Of a DNA stretch of 8,431 bases, positions 1 through 6,014 are shown piece after piece (the stretch's first letter is position 1; every line of letters starts with the position of its first letter). Position numbers and translations under genes: made by a program. The notes under the pieces are model-generated. The model worked only from the letters and a program-made list of their open reading frames with translations, did not search any database and had not been told where the DNA came from. This DNA is from Lactobacillaceae bacterium. GTDB taxonomy: Bacteria; Bacillota; Bacilli; Lactobacillales; Lactobacillaceae. The stretch spans positions 1 through 8,431 of the forward strand of contig CADFHB010000024.1 of assembly GCA_902834055.1 (NCBI GenBank), given 5' to 3'.

Positions 1-25
1 CATTCCTTATTATTTAAATATATAT

Positions 26-42
26 ACTTAATAAAATTAAGT
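26..42 (-). terminator. Possible weak AT-rich hairpin after the redoxin gene
   Basis: Directly after the redoxin stop codon, ACTTAAT and ATTAAGT form a 7-bp stem with a 3-nt loop. The downstream minus-strand sequence is A/T-rich but mixed, without a clean U-run. It could be a weak terminator or merely AT-rich sequence. Confidence 0.3.
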
Positions 43-285
43 TTAGCTGTTAATGAGCCCCTTAATCTTGTCCGGTCGAAAGCCGGTCCAACCGTCAACG
101 CTACTACCGTTGTCAACCATTACAATGGGGATACTGTAATAGCCCAGGGCGCGCAAAGCCTCAATCGCCGCCGGGTCATCACTAATGTCAATTGTCTGGT
201 ACTCCAGCTTAAGCCGGTCCATCAGTTGTTTAGTCATCGTACAGCCGGGGCAAAATTTCTTGGTAAATATTCTAATCTGGGCCAC
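43..285 (-). CDS. NrdH/glutaredoxin-like thiol-disulfide redoxin
   Basis: This is an 80-residue cytosolic thioredoxin-fold protein that would shuttle electrons through a dithiol. What is seen: the redox motif CPGC at residues 12-15, a likely cis-proline at P53 (SIPIV), and the C-terminal signature WTGFRPDKI (66-74). That last block is the hallmark of NrdH redoxins, which reduce class Ib ribonucleotide reductase using thioredoxin reductase. The active site differs from the CxQC form usual in lactobacillar NrdH, and no nrdE, nrdF or nrdI lies nearby, so its partner may be something else. The start is GTG (283-285), chosen because AAAGGAGG (293-300, minus strand) sits 7 nt upstream. It follows the nitroreductase gene by 23 bp and is probably co-transcribed with it. 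The family call is firm; the physiological partner is not. Confidence 0.88.
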   Translation of the reverse strand: MAQIRIFTKKFCPGCTMTKQLMDRLKLEYQTIDISDDPAAIEALRALGYYSIPIVMVDNGSSVDGWTGFRPDKIKGLINS

Positions 286-292
286 CCTTCCC

Positions 293-300
293 CCTCCTTT
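293..300 (-). promoter_or_regulatory. Ribosome binding site deciding a GTG start
   Basis: AAAGGAGG on the minus strand ends 7 nt before the GTG codon of the redoxin gene. No ATG lies at a suitable distance, so this near-perfect Shine-Dalgarno site supports the GTG initiation. Confidence 0.8.
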
Positions 301-308
301 GATTACTT

Positions 309-797
309 TTAACGACGAACTAGCTTATAGCGGTGCGTCCGGTCTGGCGTATCAACCTTGCCGGCTGGGTGACCGATTGCAACAATTACCGTTACCGCGT
401 AGCCATCATCAACTCCCAACTCCTTTAGCAAGTCGGGATGACCATTCAGGGTCTGGGCCCCACTCATCACGTAGACCGACCCGAGATCAAGGGCGGCAGC
501 CTGAACCATGACGTTTTCCGCCGCGGCCGAAGCATCGCGGTCACCAAACGGACTCGTCTTCTTGGTTGAAATCACGAACAGTAACGGTGCCCCATAGCAG
601 GCGTTACTGCTTGCCGTGGCAATTTTCTTCAACAATGCTTCGTCCGTTACCACCGTTGCCTGCATATCTTCAACCTGGTGCATTCCAAAGGGAGCAGCTT
701 CGAACGCTGCCACCATTTTCTCAATATCTGGGCCAGCAACTGGCGTTAACGCGTACTTACGGACCGCCCGCCGCTGCAAAATTGGATTTTCCATCAT
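309..797 (-). CDS. Nitroreductase-family FMN oxidoreductase (short form)
   Basis: The 162-residue product fits the nitroreductase family: flavin enzymes, usually FMN-binding dimers, that reduce nitro compounds, quinones or other acceptors with NAD(P)H. What is seen: the N-terminal RRAVRKY block (residues 9-15), which in this family contacts the flavin phosphate; the helix beginning AAENVMVQAAALDLGSVYV (from about 92); and the C-terminal IGHPAGK turn (141-147) followed by a basic tail. It is somewhat shorter than the usual 170-220 residues, but both ends look intact. Two ATG codons are adjacent (795-797 and 792-794); the first is 6 nt from AAAGGAG (804-810), the second 9 nt, so either could serve. 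The redoxin gene follows 23 bp downstream, suggesting a redox or detoxification operon. The natural substrate cannot be told from sequence. Confidence 0.88.
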   Translation of the reverse strand: MMENPILQRRAVRKYALTPVAGPDIEKMVAAFEAAPFGMHQVEDMQATVVTDEALLKKIATASSNACYGAPLLFVISTKKTSPFGDRDASAAAENVMVQAAALDLGSVYVMSGAQTLNGHPDLLKELGVDDGYAVTVIVAIGHPAGKVDTPDRTHRYKLVRR

Positions 798-830
798 TAA
801 AGGCTCCTTTCCATACTCACGTTACTTTCT

Positions 831-860
831 ATTATAATCGTTTCTTCCTTATTATAGGAA
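831..860 (-). promoter_or_regulatory. Candidate promoter of the nitroreductase-redoxin operon
   Basis: On the minus strand a perfect -10 hexamer TATAAT lies at 831-836, about 20 nt upstream of the ribosome site. The best -35 is the poor TTCCTA at 855-860 with an 18-bp spacer. The -35 falls inside a small dyad, so regulation at this site is possible. Confidence 0.5.
845..860. repeat. Inverted repeat overlapping the -35 region
   Basis: TTCCT (845-849) and AGGAA (856-860) are perfect 5-bp arms around TATTAT. The 16-bp dyad overlaps the weak -35 of the nitroreductase promoter and could be an operator. A dyad this short could also arise by chance in AT-rich DNA. Confidence 0.35.
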
Positions 861-903
861 AAATAAGCACCCACCCGCCGTAGATTACCAAACGGCAACG
901 ATA

Positions 904-931
904 TTGCAATAGAGTTACAAAGCGATTGCAA
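904..931. promoter_or_regulatory. Three 11-bp-phased half-sites, WalR/PhoP-like
   Basis: TTGCAA (904-909), TTACAA (915-920) and TTGCAA (926-931) start exactly 11 bp apart, on one face of the helix. Read on the minus strand they give TGCAAT-N5-TGTAAC-N5-TGCAAT. This resembles the TGTWAH-N5-TGTWAH direct repeat bound by the OmpR-family regulator WalR (YycF): the central half-site matches fully and each flanking one differs at one position. A degenerate fourth copy (CGGCAA) begins at 893, again 11 bp away. The site lies upstream of a wall-hydrolase gene, the classical WalR target class. The assignment is by pattern only. Confidence 0.45.
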
Positions 932-994
932 GATGTATCATTCCAATAACAATCCGCCCACGTTTCCCTTTAAAGCGGTCACTTATGCTAGCCT

Positions 995-1000
995 TATAAA
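995..1000 (+). promoter_or_regulatory. Candidate -10 element of the NlpC/P60 gene
   Basis: TATAAA at 995-1000 is the best -10 match before the gene. No good -35 is found 16-18 bp upstream; TTTAAA at 969-974 is too far at 20 bp. A strong -10 with a poor -35 would suit activator dependence. It would give a leader of about 40 nt. Confidence 0.4.
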
Positions 1001-1023
1001 TGGAAATTAACAAACGAACAAAT

Positions 1024-1030
1024 AAAGGAG
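1024..1030 (+). promoter_or_regulatory. Ribosome binding site with unusually long spacing
   Basis: AAAGGAG is a strong Shine-Dalgarno match, but it ends 16 nt before the only plausible ATG (1047), against the usual 5-9 nt. No in-frame ATG, GTG or TTG lies closer, and the KxYKxGKxW signal peptide requires this start. Confidence 0.6.
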
Positions 1031-1046
1031 TCGCGATTTAACGTTT

Positions 1047-2852
1047 ATGGATACTAAGAAACACTACAAGATGTACAAGAGCAACAAGAACTGGTTCTAC
1101 GCCGCAATCACCACGGTTGCCGTTGCTGTCGGCTTAGTAGCCGGTGGCCACGTTGCGCAAGCAGACACCGTTTCCCCTGACACTATCGCGCAAACAACTG
1201 CGGTTACGTCAGCTGCTACCAGTACAGCAACTAGTGCTGCTTCATCCCAACAACAATCTGCTGCTAGCCAAACTAGCGCTGCTACTCCTGCATGGCAACC
1301 AGCCGATGCCAACCTGAATGCCCAACAAGCCCAATCCGCTGCCGACCAAAAGAACTACGGTAACCTGGATAACTTCAGCATTGCTGACGGTAAGTTAACC
1401 GTTTCTGGTTGGAACGCTTCTAATAAAGACGCCAACTACCAAGACCACTACCTGATTGTTTACGACCAAACTCAAGGCAAGGAACTGGGGCGGCAGGCAG
1501 TTACGAACCTGCAACGTAACGATGTGCAAAAGGTCTACCCTGGTGTATACAATGCCCAATATTCTGGCTTCAACAACACCTTCGACCTTGATATGACCCC
1601 ATACTTAAACGATAGTCTGCAAATCATTAGCCGTTACTCCAACGGTGCTAATGGTGAAGGGCAATACTTCGACAAGTGGTTTGGCCCAATCAACCTGGGT
1701 AAGGAACAAAAGGCCAACAGCATTGACAGCGTAAAGCAAACTGCTAACGGTCTTCAAGTTACTGGTTGGATGGCCGACGACGCTTCTGCAACGAAGCCAT
1801 ACGCCTACCTGATCCTCCTCAAGGATGGCAAGGAATTAACCCGGAGCCGGGTTCAACTGACCGACCGGGCCGACGTTGCTAAGGCTAAGGGCACGATTTA
1901 CAACAGTCTGCACAGTGGTTTCAGCACAACATTAAACGTTGACCAAGCCCTTTTGAGCGGTAACCTGCAAATCTTGATGCGCTACACTGATGACGTTAAT
2001 GGGAACGGTAATTACAGTGACCAGTATTCCAAGACTTACGCTTCCAACACTGGTTACGTTGATGGGTACGCATTAAACAACAACACCATCCATTACACTG
2101 GTTGGCACGCCGCTACTAACGCTAACGGGATGAACCACCAATTTATCATCGTCCTGGACGCTAACAACCACGAACTCTACCGGACTGAATTGACCGGCAA
2201 CCAAAAGAATATCAACCGGAATGACGTTGCTAATGTCTACTCCTGGATTGCCAATGCTAGCCAATCCGGTTTCAGCGTTGATATCCCAGTTCAAGCTAAC
2301 ATGCAACACAAGGAAATCCGGATCCTGCACCGTTACTCCAGCTCTGCTGACGGCAACAGTCAATACGTTGACTTTACTTCTGGTAACTACTCCATCAATA
2401 GTGGTTGGCAAGGTGACTACTACTACGACCCCGTTACCGGCCAAAAGGCAACTGGTCAAAAGGTAATCAACGGTGTTACCTACCAATTTGACGCTAATGG
2501 TAAGCTGCAAAGCAAGCAACAAAACGCCGTCAACCGGGCCCTCTCCATGCGTGGTGTTCCTTACGTTTGGGGTGGTAACACGCCAGCTGGTTTTGACTGC
2601 TCTGGTTTAGTCCAATGGGCATACGGCCTTGGCGCCCGGACCACTTACCAACAACAGGCATTGGGTGCCCACCACTACGACGTTGCTAACGCCCCACTTG
2701 GTGCCCTCCTCTTCTTCGGTTCTGACACCACCCCTGGTCACGTGGCCATCTCGCTGGGGAACGGGACTTACGTTCACGCCCCACAACCAGGCCAAACCGT
2801 AACGGTCGCTAGCCAACGTTGGTACGCACCAAGCTTCTACGTTGTTCTCTAA
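1047..2852 (+). CDS. Secreted NlpC/P60 peptidoglycan endopeptidase with KxYKxGKxW signal and repeats
   Basis: The 601-residue product is an exported cell-wall hydrolase. In order: a KxYKxGKxW-type signal peptide (KMYKSNKNW at 8-16, Gly replaced by Asn), a hydrophobic core, and a probable cut after A39 (AQA/DT); a Ser/Thr/Ala/Gln-rich stretch (about 40-100); three repeats of roughly 110 residues (106-217, 224-332, 335-450); one YYYD...FDANG module (453-488); and a C-terminal NlpC/P60 domain (about 493-601). Its catalytic residues are visible: Cys518 in FDCSG, His565 in PGHVAI and His577 in YVHAP. Cys518 is the only cysteine. NlpC/P60 enzymes typically cut peptidoglycan stem peptides at D-Glu-diamino acid bonds. 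There is no LPXTG anchor or membrane tail, so the protein is released or held by its repeats. Codons are strongly biased (AAC, GTT, CAA, AAG), suggesting high expression. A terminator follows. Confidence in the enzyme class is high; the role of the repeats is unknown. Confidence 0.93.
   Translation: MDTKKHYKMYKSNKNWFYAAITTVAVAVGLVAGGHVAQADTVSPDTIAQTTAVTSAATSTATSAASSQQQSAASQTSAATPAWQPADANLNAQQAQSAADQKNYGNLDNFSIADGKLTVSGWNASNKDANYQDHYLIVYDQTQGKELGRQAVTNLQRNDVQKVYPGVYNAQYSGFNNTFDLDMTPYLNDSLQIISRYSNGANGEGQYFDKWFGPINLGKEQKANSIDSVKQTANGLQVTGWMADDASATKPYAYLILLKDGKELTRSRVQLTDRADVAKAKGTIYNSLHSGFSTTLNVDQALLSGNLQILMRYTDDVNGNGNYSDQYSKTYASNTGYVDGYALNNNTIHYTGWHAATNANGMNHQFIIVLDANNHELYRTELTGNQKNINRNDVANVYSWIANASQSGFSVDIPVQANMQHKEIRILHRYSSSADGNSQYVDFTSGNYSINSGWQGDYYYDPVTGQKATGQKVINGVTYQFDANGKLQSKQQNAVNRALSMRGVPYVWGGNTPAGFDCSGLVQWAYGLGARTTYQQQALGAHHYDVANAPLGALLFFGSDTTPGHVAISLGNGTYVHAPQPGQTVTVASQRWYAPSFYVVL
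1362..2396 (+). repeat. Three ~110-residue protein repeats in the hydrolase
   Basis: Units lie at 1362-1697, 1716-2042 and 2049-2396. Each runs from a G-x-L-x-V-x-G-W strand through an E-L-x-R turn, an R-x-D-V block, an SGF strand and an RY[ST] strand, ending in an acidic GxGxYxD-type loop. The same unit occurs four times in the adjacent CotH protein. I do not recognise a named domain with confidence; a beta-sandwich binding module for glycans or wall polymer is the likeliest reading. Confidence 0.75.
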
Positions 2853-2873
2853 TTAGATATCCATAAATTTAGA

Positions 2874-2914
2874 AACGGACTTAGTACGTTCAATGCTAAG
2901 TCCGTTCCTTTTTT
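2874..2914 (+). terminator. Rho-independent terminator after the NlpC/P60 gene
   Basis: AACGGACTTAG (2874-2884) pairs perfectly with CTAAGTCCGTT (2896-2906), with two more possible pairs inside, and is followed by TTTTTT (2909-2914). It separates the hydrolase from the CotH gene, which therefore needs its own promoter or readthrough. Confidence 0.92.
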
Positions 2915-2920
2915 AAACAC

Positions 2921-2949
2921 TTGGTAGCGATTACAAAATAACCTATGTT
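2921..2949 (+). promoter_or_regulatory. Candidate promoter of the CotH-domain gene
   Basis: TTGGTA (2921-2926), a 17-bp spacer and TATGTT (2944-2949) match the sigma-A consensus at 4 of 6 positions each. The -10 overlaps the upstream in-frame ATG at 2945, which argues that this ATG is not the translation start. The adjacent AGCGATTACAA (2928-2938) resembles the AGCGATTGCAA in the array upstream of the hydrolase. Confidence 0.45.
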
Positions 2950-2995
2950 AAAATTTAAACATGACACGCTGCTTTTTTATTATGGGGGTTTTATT

Positions 2996-5900
2996 GTGGA
3001 AGATAAAAGACATTATAAACTTTACAAGCATGGTAAATTATGGTGCTGTACGGCAATTACCATCGCTTCATTGACAATTGGAACAGTGGTCCTGCATGCC
3101 AACGTGCACGCAGATAGTAATCAACCAGCTACGACCCAAGTTGTAAGTTCTAGTTCCACGGAGGTAATGGCAAATCAACCAGCTACAGCAACCACCGAAA
3201 ACGAAGTTCCACTAGATCAAACAACTGTCAACAATAACTATGCCGCTAACGACGCGTGCCTTGACCACTACCAGGTCACTACTGATGAAAATAACCAAAA
3301 TGTATTTCAAGCCAGCGGCTGGCATGCTAGCGGGCAAAGTAATAATGAACGCTACCGTTATGCTATTCTTTACGATAACACCACCAGAAATGAAATTGCA
3401 CGGCAAAGAATTGCCCCACTAGAGCGCCCCGACGTTCAAGCGGCTTATCCGCATATCAACAATAGTCGGCTTAGCGGGTTCGATATTAACTTCGTACTCC
3501 CAAATAATATCAGTGGGCATACCATTAGCTTAGTAACACGTTACAGTAATGATGCCGTTAACGGTGAGGGGCAGCGAACAGACTTCTGGTTCAGCCCAAT
3601 CATTATCGATAACACGAACCGGGCTAACCTCGATACCCTAGCGGCTGACCAGAATGGCAACCTCCACGTAGGTGGCTGGCACGCCAGTAATCAGGCAATG
3701 GGGAAAAAGTATCACTACATTATTATCTATGATCTGACGTCTAATCACGAAATTGCTCGTCAGCTGGTTACCCCCGTGCAGCGTCCCGATGTCGCCCAGG
3801 CTTTCCCCACAATCGGTAACGCCCACGACTCTGGATTTGACGTTACCTTCAAGCTAACCCCCCAATATAGCCAGGGGAATCTTTCGATTATCAGTCGGTG
3901 GACTAATGATCCGGTCGGCAACGGAGATGACACAACCGATTTTTGGTTTGCCCCTGTGCAAAAGAATAATCAGGGCTGGCTTGACTCTTACAATCTCAGT
4001 AAGGGGCAGCTCACCGTCAGTGGTTGGCATGCCAACGATGCCGCTATTTACCAGCCATATCACTACCTTATTCTCTTTGATAACACAGCTCAAACACAGG
4101 TTGCTAGTGACCTTGTTCCTACTGATCCATCCCCAGACGTTGCTAAGGCCAATCCAAATACTCGGTCAGCTTACTCCGCCCGTTTCAACTATCAATTTGG
4201 GAAAGTTGATTGGACGGCGGGCCATACCTATTCCCTAGTGAGTCGTTACTCGATTTCTAACCAGGGCAACGGTGATGACGGTACTGCCGCAGATCATACC
4301 GATTTCTGGTTCCCGGCAATGACCCTTAACCAGCACGCCGCTTACATTGATAACTACCAGATTGATTCCCAGAACATGCTAAATGTCAGCGGTTGGTATG
4401 CCAACGATAACGCTGTCGGCAAGAATTATGCCTACGTAATTATCCTCCAGGATGGGCATGAAATTAACCGCCAACAAGTTACGATGACATACCGGCAAGA
4501 CGTCGCTGCAGTTTTCCCGACAATCTATAATAGCGCAATGAGTGGCTTTACTGCTGCAATTCAACTGCCAGCAACGGCTAAAGGAAATCTCAGTTTTGTC
4601 CTTCGTTTCAGCGACCAGAGCGATGGTGAAGGTAACTATGCTGATATCTACACGCAGCCAATTTCAAACGGCTTTATGCATAATCGGATGGTATTAGGCG
4701 ATAATAATCAGGCCTTTTACTATGACGACCAGGGTCAGGCAGCTAACAACTTTATTATCGATGGTATCCTTTACCGCACTGACGGTAGCGGAAATGTTCT
4801 CAATACCATTAAAGACAACACCAATAGTCACATCGGGCAAATTAGTTTCACTGGTGACCTCACCGGTATCAATAAAGATAACCGCAAGCCGGTACAAATT
4901 AGTGTCAAGCTAACTGACGGTACCAGTATTGATGGTTGGGCAACGATCAAATGGCAGGGGAACAGTAGTATTGCCTGGCCTAAGAAGGGCTACCGCCTAA
5001 AGCTTTTTAAGGACCAAGCAATGACCAAGAAACTAAAAATTAAGCTCCCGGGGAGCGGCTTTAAAACCAATTCTTTCAACCTCAAAGCTTGCTTTACGGA
5101 CCCAACCGCCGGGCTCAACATCGTCAACGCCGAACTGTTCAAACAAATCACAGCCTCCCGGTCCGGTCTTGCGGATTCAATTGTCAACGATATGCCAAAT
5201 TACGGTCAAATCGCTGGTTTACCACTAGAACTCGGTATCAATAACCTTGACCAAGGGTTATACGTTTTAGAAACTTACCAAGAAGACAAGCTCTATAACC
5301 TTGATGATAAGTTGGCAGATAACATTGCCTTGAGTGATAACCAATCCGATATGTCAACATTCACCCAACCTTTTACCGCTGACGACCTTGTTGATACTGC
5401 CTTTAACAACCGGTCCCCAAAGAAAGTCGACCAGTCAGTCGTGGATCGCTTCAACCAGCTTTATCAACTAGCTAATGCCAGTGATGCCGAATATTATAAC
5501 TTAGAGAAACAGTATCTTGACGTCCCGGCCGCGATTGATTACCTAACTTTCATCTCGGCAATTAATGATGTCGACGGAATTACCAAGAATATCACCTACA
5601 TTAGCAAGGCCGGTAGTAAGTGGGTCCTGATGCCCTACGATCTGGACATGACCTGGAACAACCTTTATAATGGGGAAACCATGTCGATTAATGCTAACAT
5701 GGAAGACCTGCTCAATAACTACCAGCAGCGACTTCTCTTAACAATTTACAAGCACCACCGGCAAGACGTTATTGATCGTTACCAGGCGTTGCGCCAGAAC
5801 GTTCTAAGCACGGCCAACGTCACTAACTTGTTCAACCAGTGGTTTAACAAGGTTGGTAGTGCTGCTTACCAAAATGATGATACCCTTTGGAGCGACATCA

Positions 5901-6004
5901 GTGTTAACAACGGACGCCATCCCCACCCGGTTAACGTTACTGATTTTGACAATATGATCAGCCAACGTCTCAACAACGTCGACCACTTCTTCGGTCTGGC
6001 CTAG
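2996..6004 (+). CDS. Secreted CotH-type kinase protein with KxYKxGKxW signal and repeats
   Basis: Read from GTG 2996 the product has 1002 residues. The frame is open to an ATG at 2945, but GTG gives VEDKRHYKLYKHGKLW, aligning residue for residue with the neighbour's MDTKKHYKMYK; GGGGG (2984-2988) sits 7 nt upstream. Domains: KxYKxGKxW signal (KLYKHGKLW, 8-16) with a probable cut after A39 (VHA/DS); a short Ser/Thr-rich linker; four ~110-residue repeats (85-203, 209-322, 327-442, 447-556); one YYDD...DGSG module (568-603); and a CotH kinase-family domain (about 612-1000). CotH signatures visible are WQGNSS (653-658), PKKGYRLKL (662-670) and the likely metal-binding MPYDLDMTWN (879-888). CotH of Bacillus phosphorylates spore-coat proteins; family members also occur outside spore formers. 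No LPXTG or membrane tail is present. Codon bias is weaker than in the hydrolase. Phosphate donor and target are unknown. Confidence 0.88.
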   Translation: MEDKRHYKLYKHGKLWCCTAITIASLTIGTVVLHANVHADSNQPATTQVVSSSSTEVMANQPATATTENEVPLDQTTVNNNYAANDACLDHYQVTTDENNQNVFQASGWHASGQSNNERYRYAILYDNTTRNEIARQRIAPLERPDVQAAYPHINNSRLSGFDINFVLPNNISGHTISLVTRYSNDAVNGEGQRTDFWFSPIIIDNTNRANLDTLAADQNGNLHVGGWHASNQAMGKKYHYIIIYDLTSNHEIARQLVTPVQRPDVAQAFPTIGNAHDSGFDVTFKLTPQYSQGNLSIISRWTNDPVGNGDDTTDFWFAPVQKNNQGWLDSYNLSKGQLTVSGWHANDAAIYQPYHYLILFDNTAQTQVASDLVPTDPSPDVAKANPNTRSAYSARFNYQFGKVDWTAGHTYSLVSRYSISNQGNGDDGTAADHTDFWFPAMTLNQHAAYIDNYQIDSQNMLNVSGWYANDNAVGKNYAYVIILQDGHEINRQQVTMTYRQDVAAVFPTIYNSAMSGFTAAIQLPATAKGNLSFVLRFSDQSDGEGNYADIYTQPISNGFMHNRMVLGDNNQAFYYDDQGQAANNFIIDGILYRTDGSGNVLNTIKDNTNSHIGQISFTGDLTGINKDNRKPVQISVKLTDGTSIDGWATIKWQGNSSIAWPKKGYRLKLFKDQAMTKKLKIKLPGSGFKTNSFNLKACFTDPTAGLNIVNAELFKQITASRSGLADSIVNDMPNYGQIAGLPLELGINNLDQGLYVLETYQEDKLYNLDDKLADNIALSDNQSDMSTFTQPFTADDLVDTAFNNRSPKKVDQSVVDRFNQLYQLANASDAEYYNLEKQYLDVPAAIDYLTFISAINDVDGITKNITYISKAGSKWVLMPYDLDMTWNNLYNGETMSINANMEDLLNNYQQRLLLTIYKHHRQDVIDRYQALRQNVLSTANVTNLFNQWFNKVGSAAYQNDDTLWSDISVNNGRHPHPVNVTDFDNMISQRLNNVDHFFGLA
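3248..4663 (+). repeat. Four ~110-residue protein repeats in the CotH protein
   Basis: Units lie at 3248-3604, 3620-3961, 3974-4321 and 4334-4663. The pattern is VSGWHA, then a YxYxIIxxD strand, an E-I-A-R-Q turn, R-x-DV-x(4)-P-x-I-x-N, an SGF strand, a RYS strand and an acidic loop ending DFWF. The units match those of the upstream hydrolase, so the two genes share their non-catalytic body. DNA identity between units is modest, so this is old divergence and not recent duplication. Confidence 0.75.
4829..5995 (+). other. CotH kinase domain
   Basis: This domain covers residues 612-1000 of the preceding gene. The GNSS...KKxYxLK block followed about 215 residues later by W-V-L-M-P-Y-D-L-D-M-T-W is the family pattern: an N-lobe phosphate-binding and lysine region, then the DxD metal site. 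In between, LDQGLYVLETYQEDKL (751-766) fits the family's segment leading into the active site. No key motif appears broken, so activity is plausible. Confidence 0.82.
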
Positions 6005-6014
6005 CTCCATAACA

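Noticed and set aside
1..30. Start of another minus-strand gene at the left edge (CAT at 1-3)
   Set aside because: An ATG on the minus strand with AAGGA only a few bases away is too close for normal initiation, and no coding sequence is available to test it.
566..883. Plus-strand frames opposite the nitroreductase gene and its promoter
   Set aside because: They overlap the nitroreductase coding sequence and its promoter and lack ribosome sites and recognisable domains.
453..1046. Possible riboswitch or T-box leader before the hydrolase gene
   Set aside because: No conserved T-box, stem array or terminator/antiterminator pair is visible between 861 and 1046. The likely leader after the -10 is only about 40 nt.
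2403..2510. Full choline- or glucan-binding repeat domain in the hydrolase
   Set aside because: The YYYD...G...Y.FD.NG module resembles one unit of such domains, but only a single copy is present in each protein. It is noted as a linker-like module, not a binding array.
2073..2522. Minus-strand open frame of 149 codons opposite the hydrolase gene
   Set aside because: It lies wholly within a gene with clear domains on the other strand. Its Val-rich product arises from the biased AAC and GTT codons of that gene.
1362..4663. Recent gene duplication or recombination between the repeats
   Set aside because: The repeats are clearly related as protein, but their DNA differs widely in wording and codon choice, so no long identical stretches suggest recent exchange.
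2945..6004. Lipoprotein or LPXTG-anchored reading of the CotH protein
   Set aside because: The two cysteines after the KxYKxGKxW motif precede the hydrophobic core and do not form a lipobox. The C-terminus ends in HFFGLA without an LPXTG, membrane helix or basic tail.
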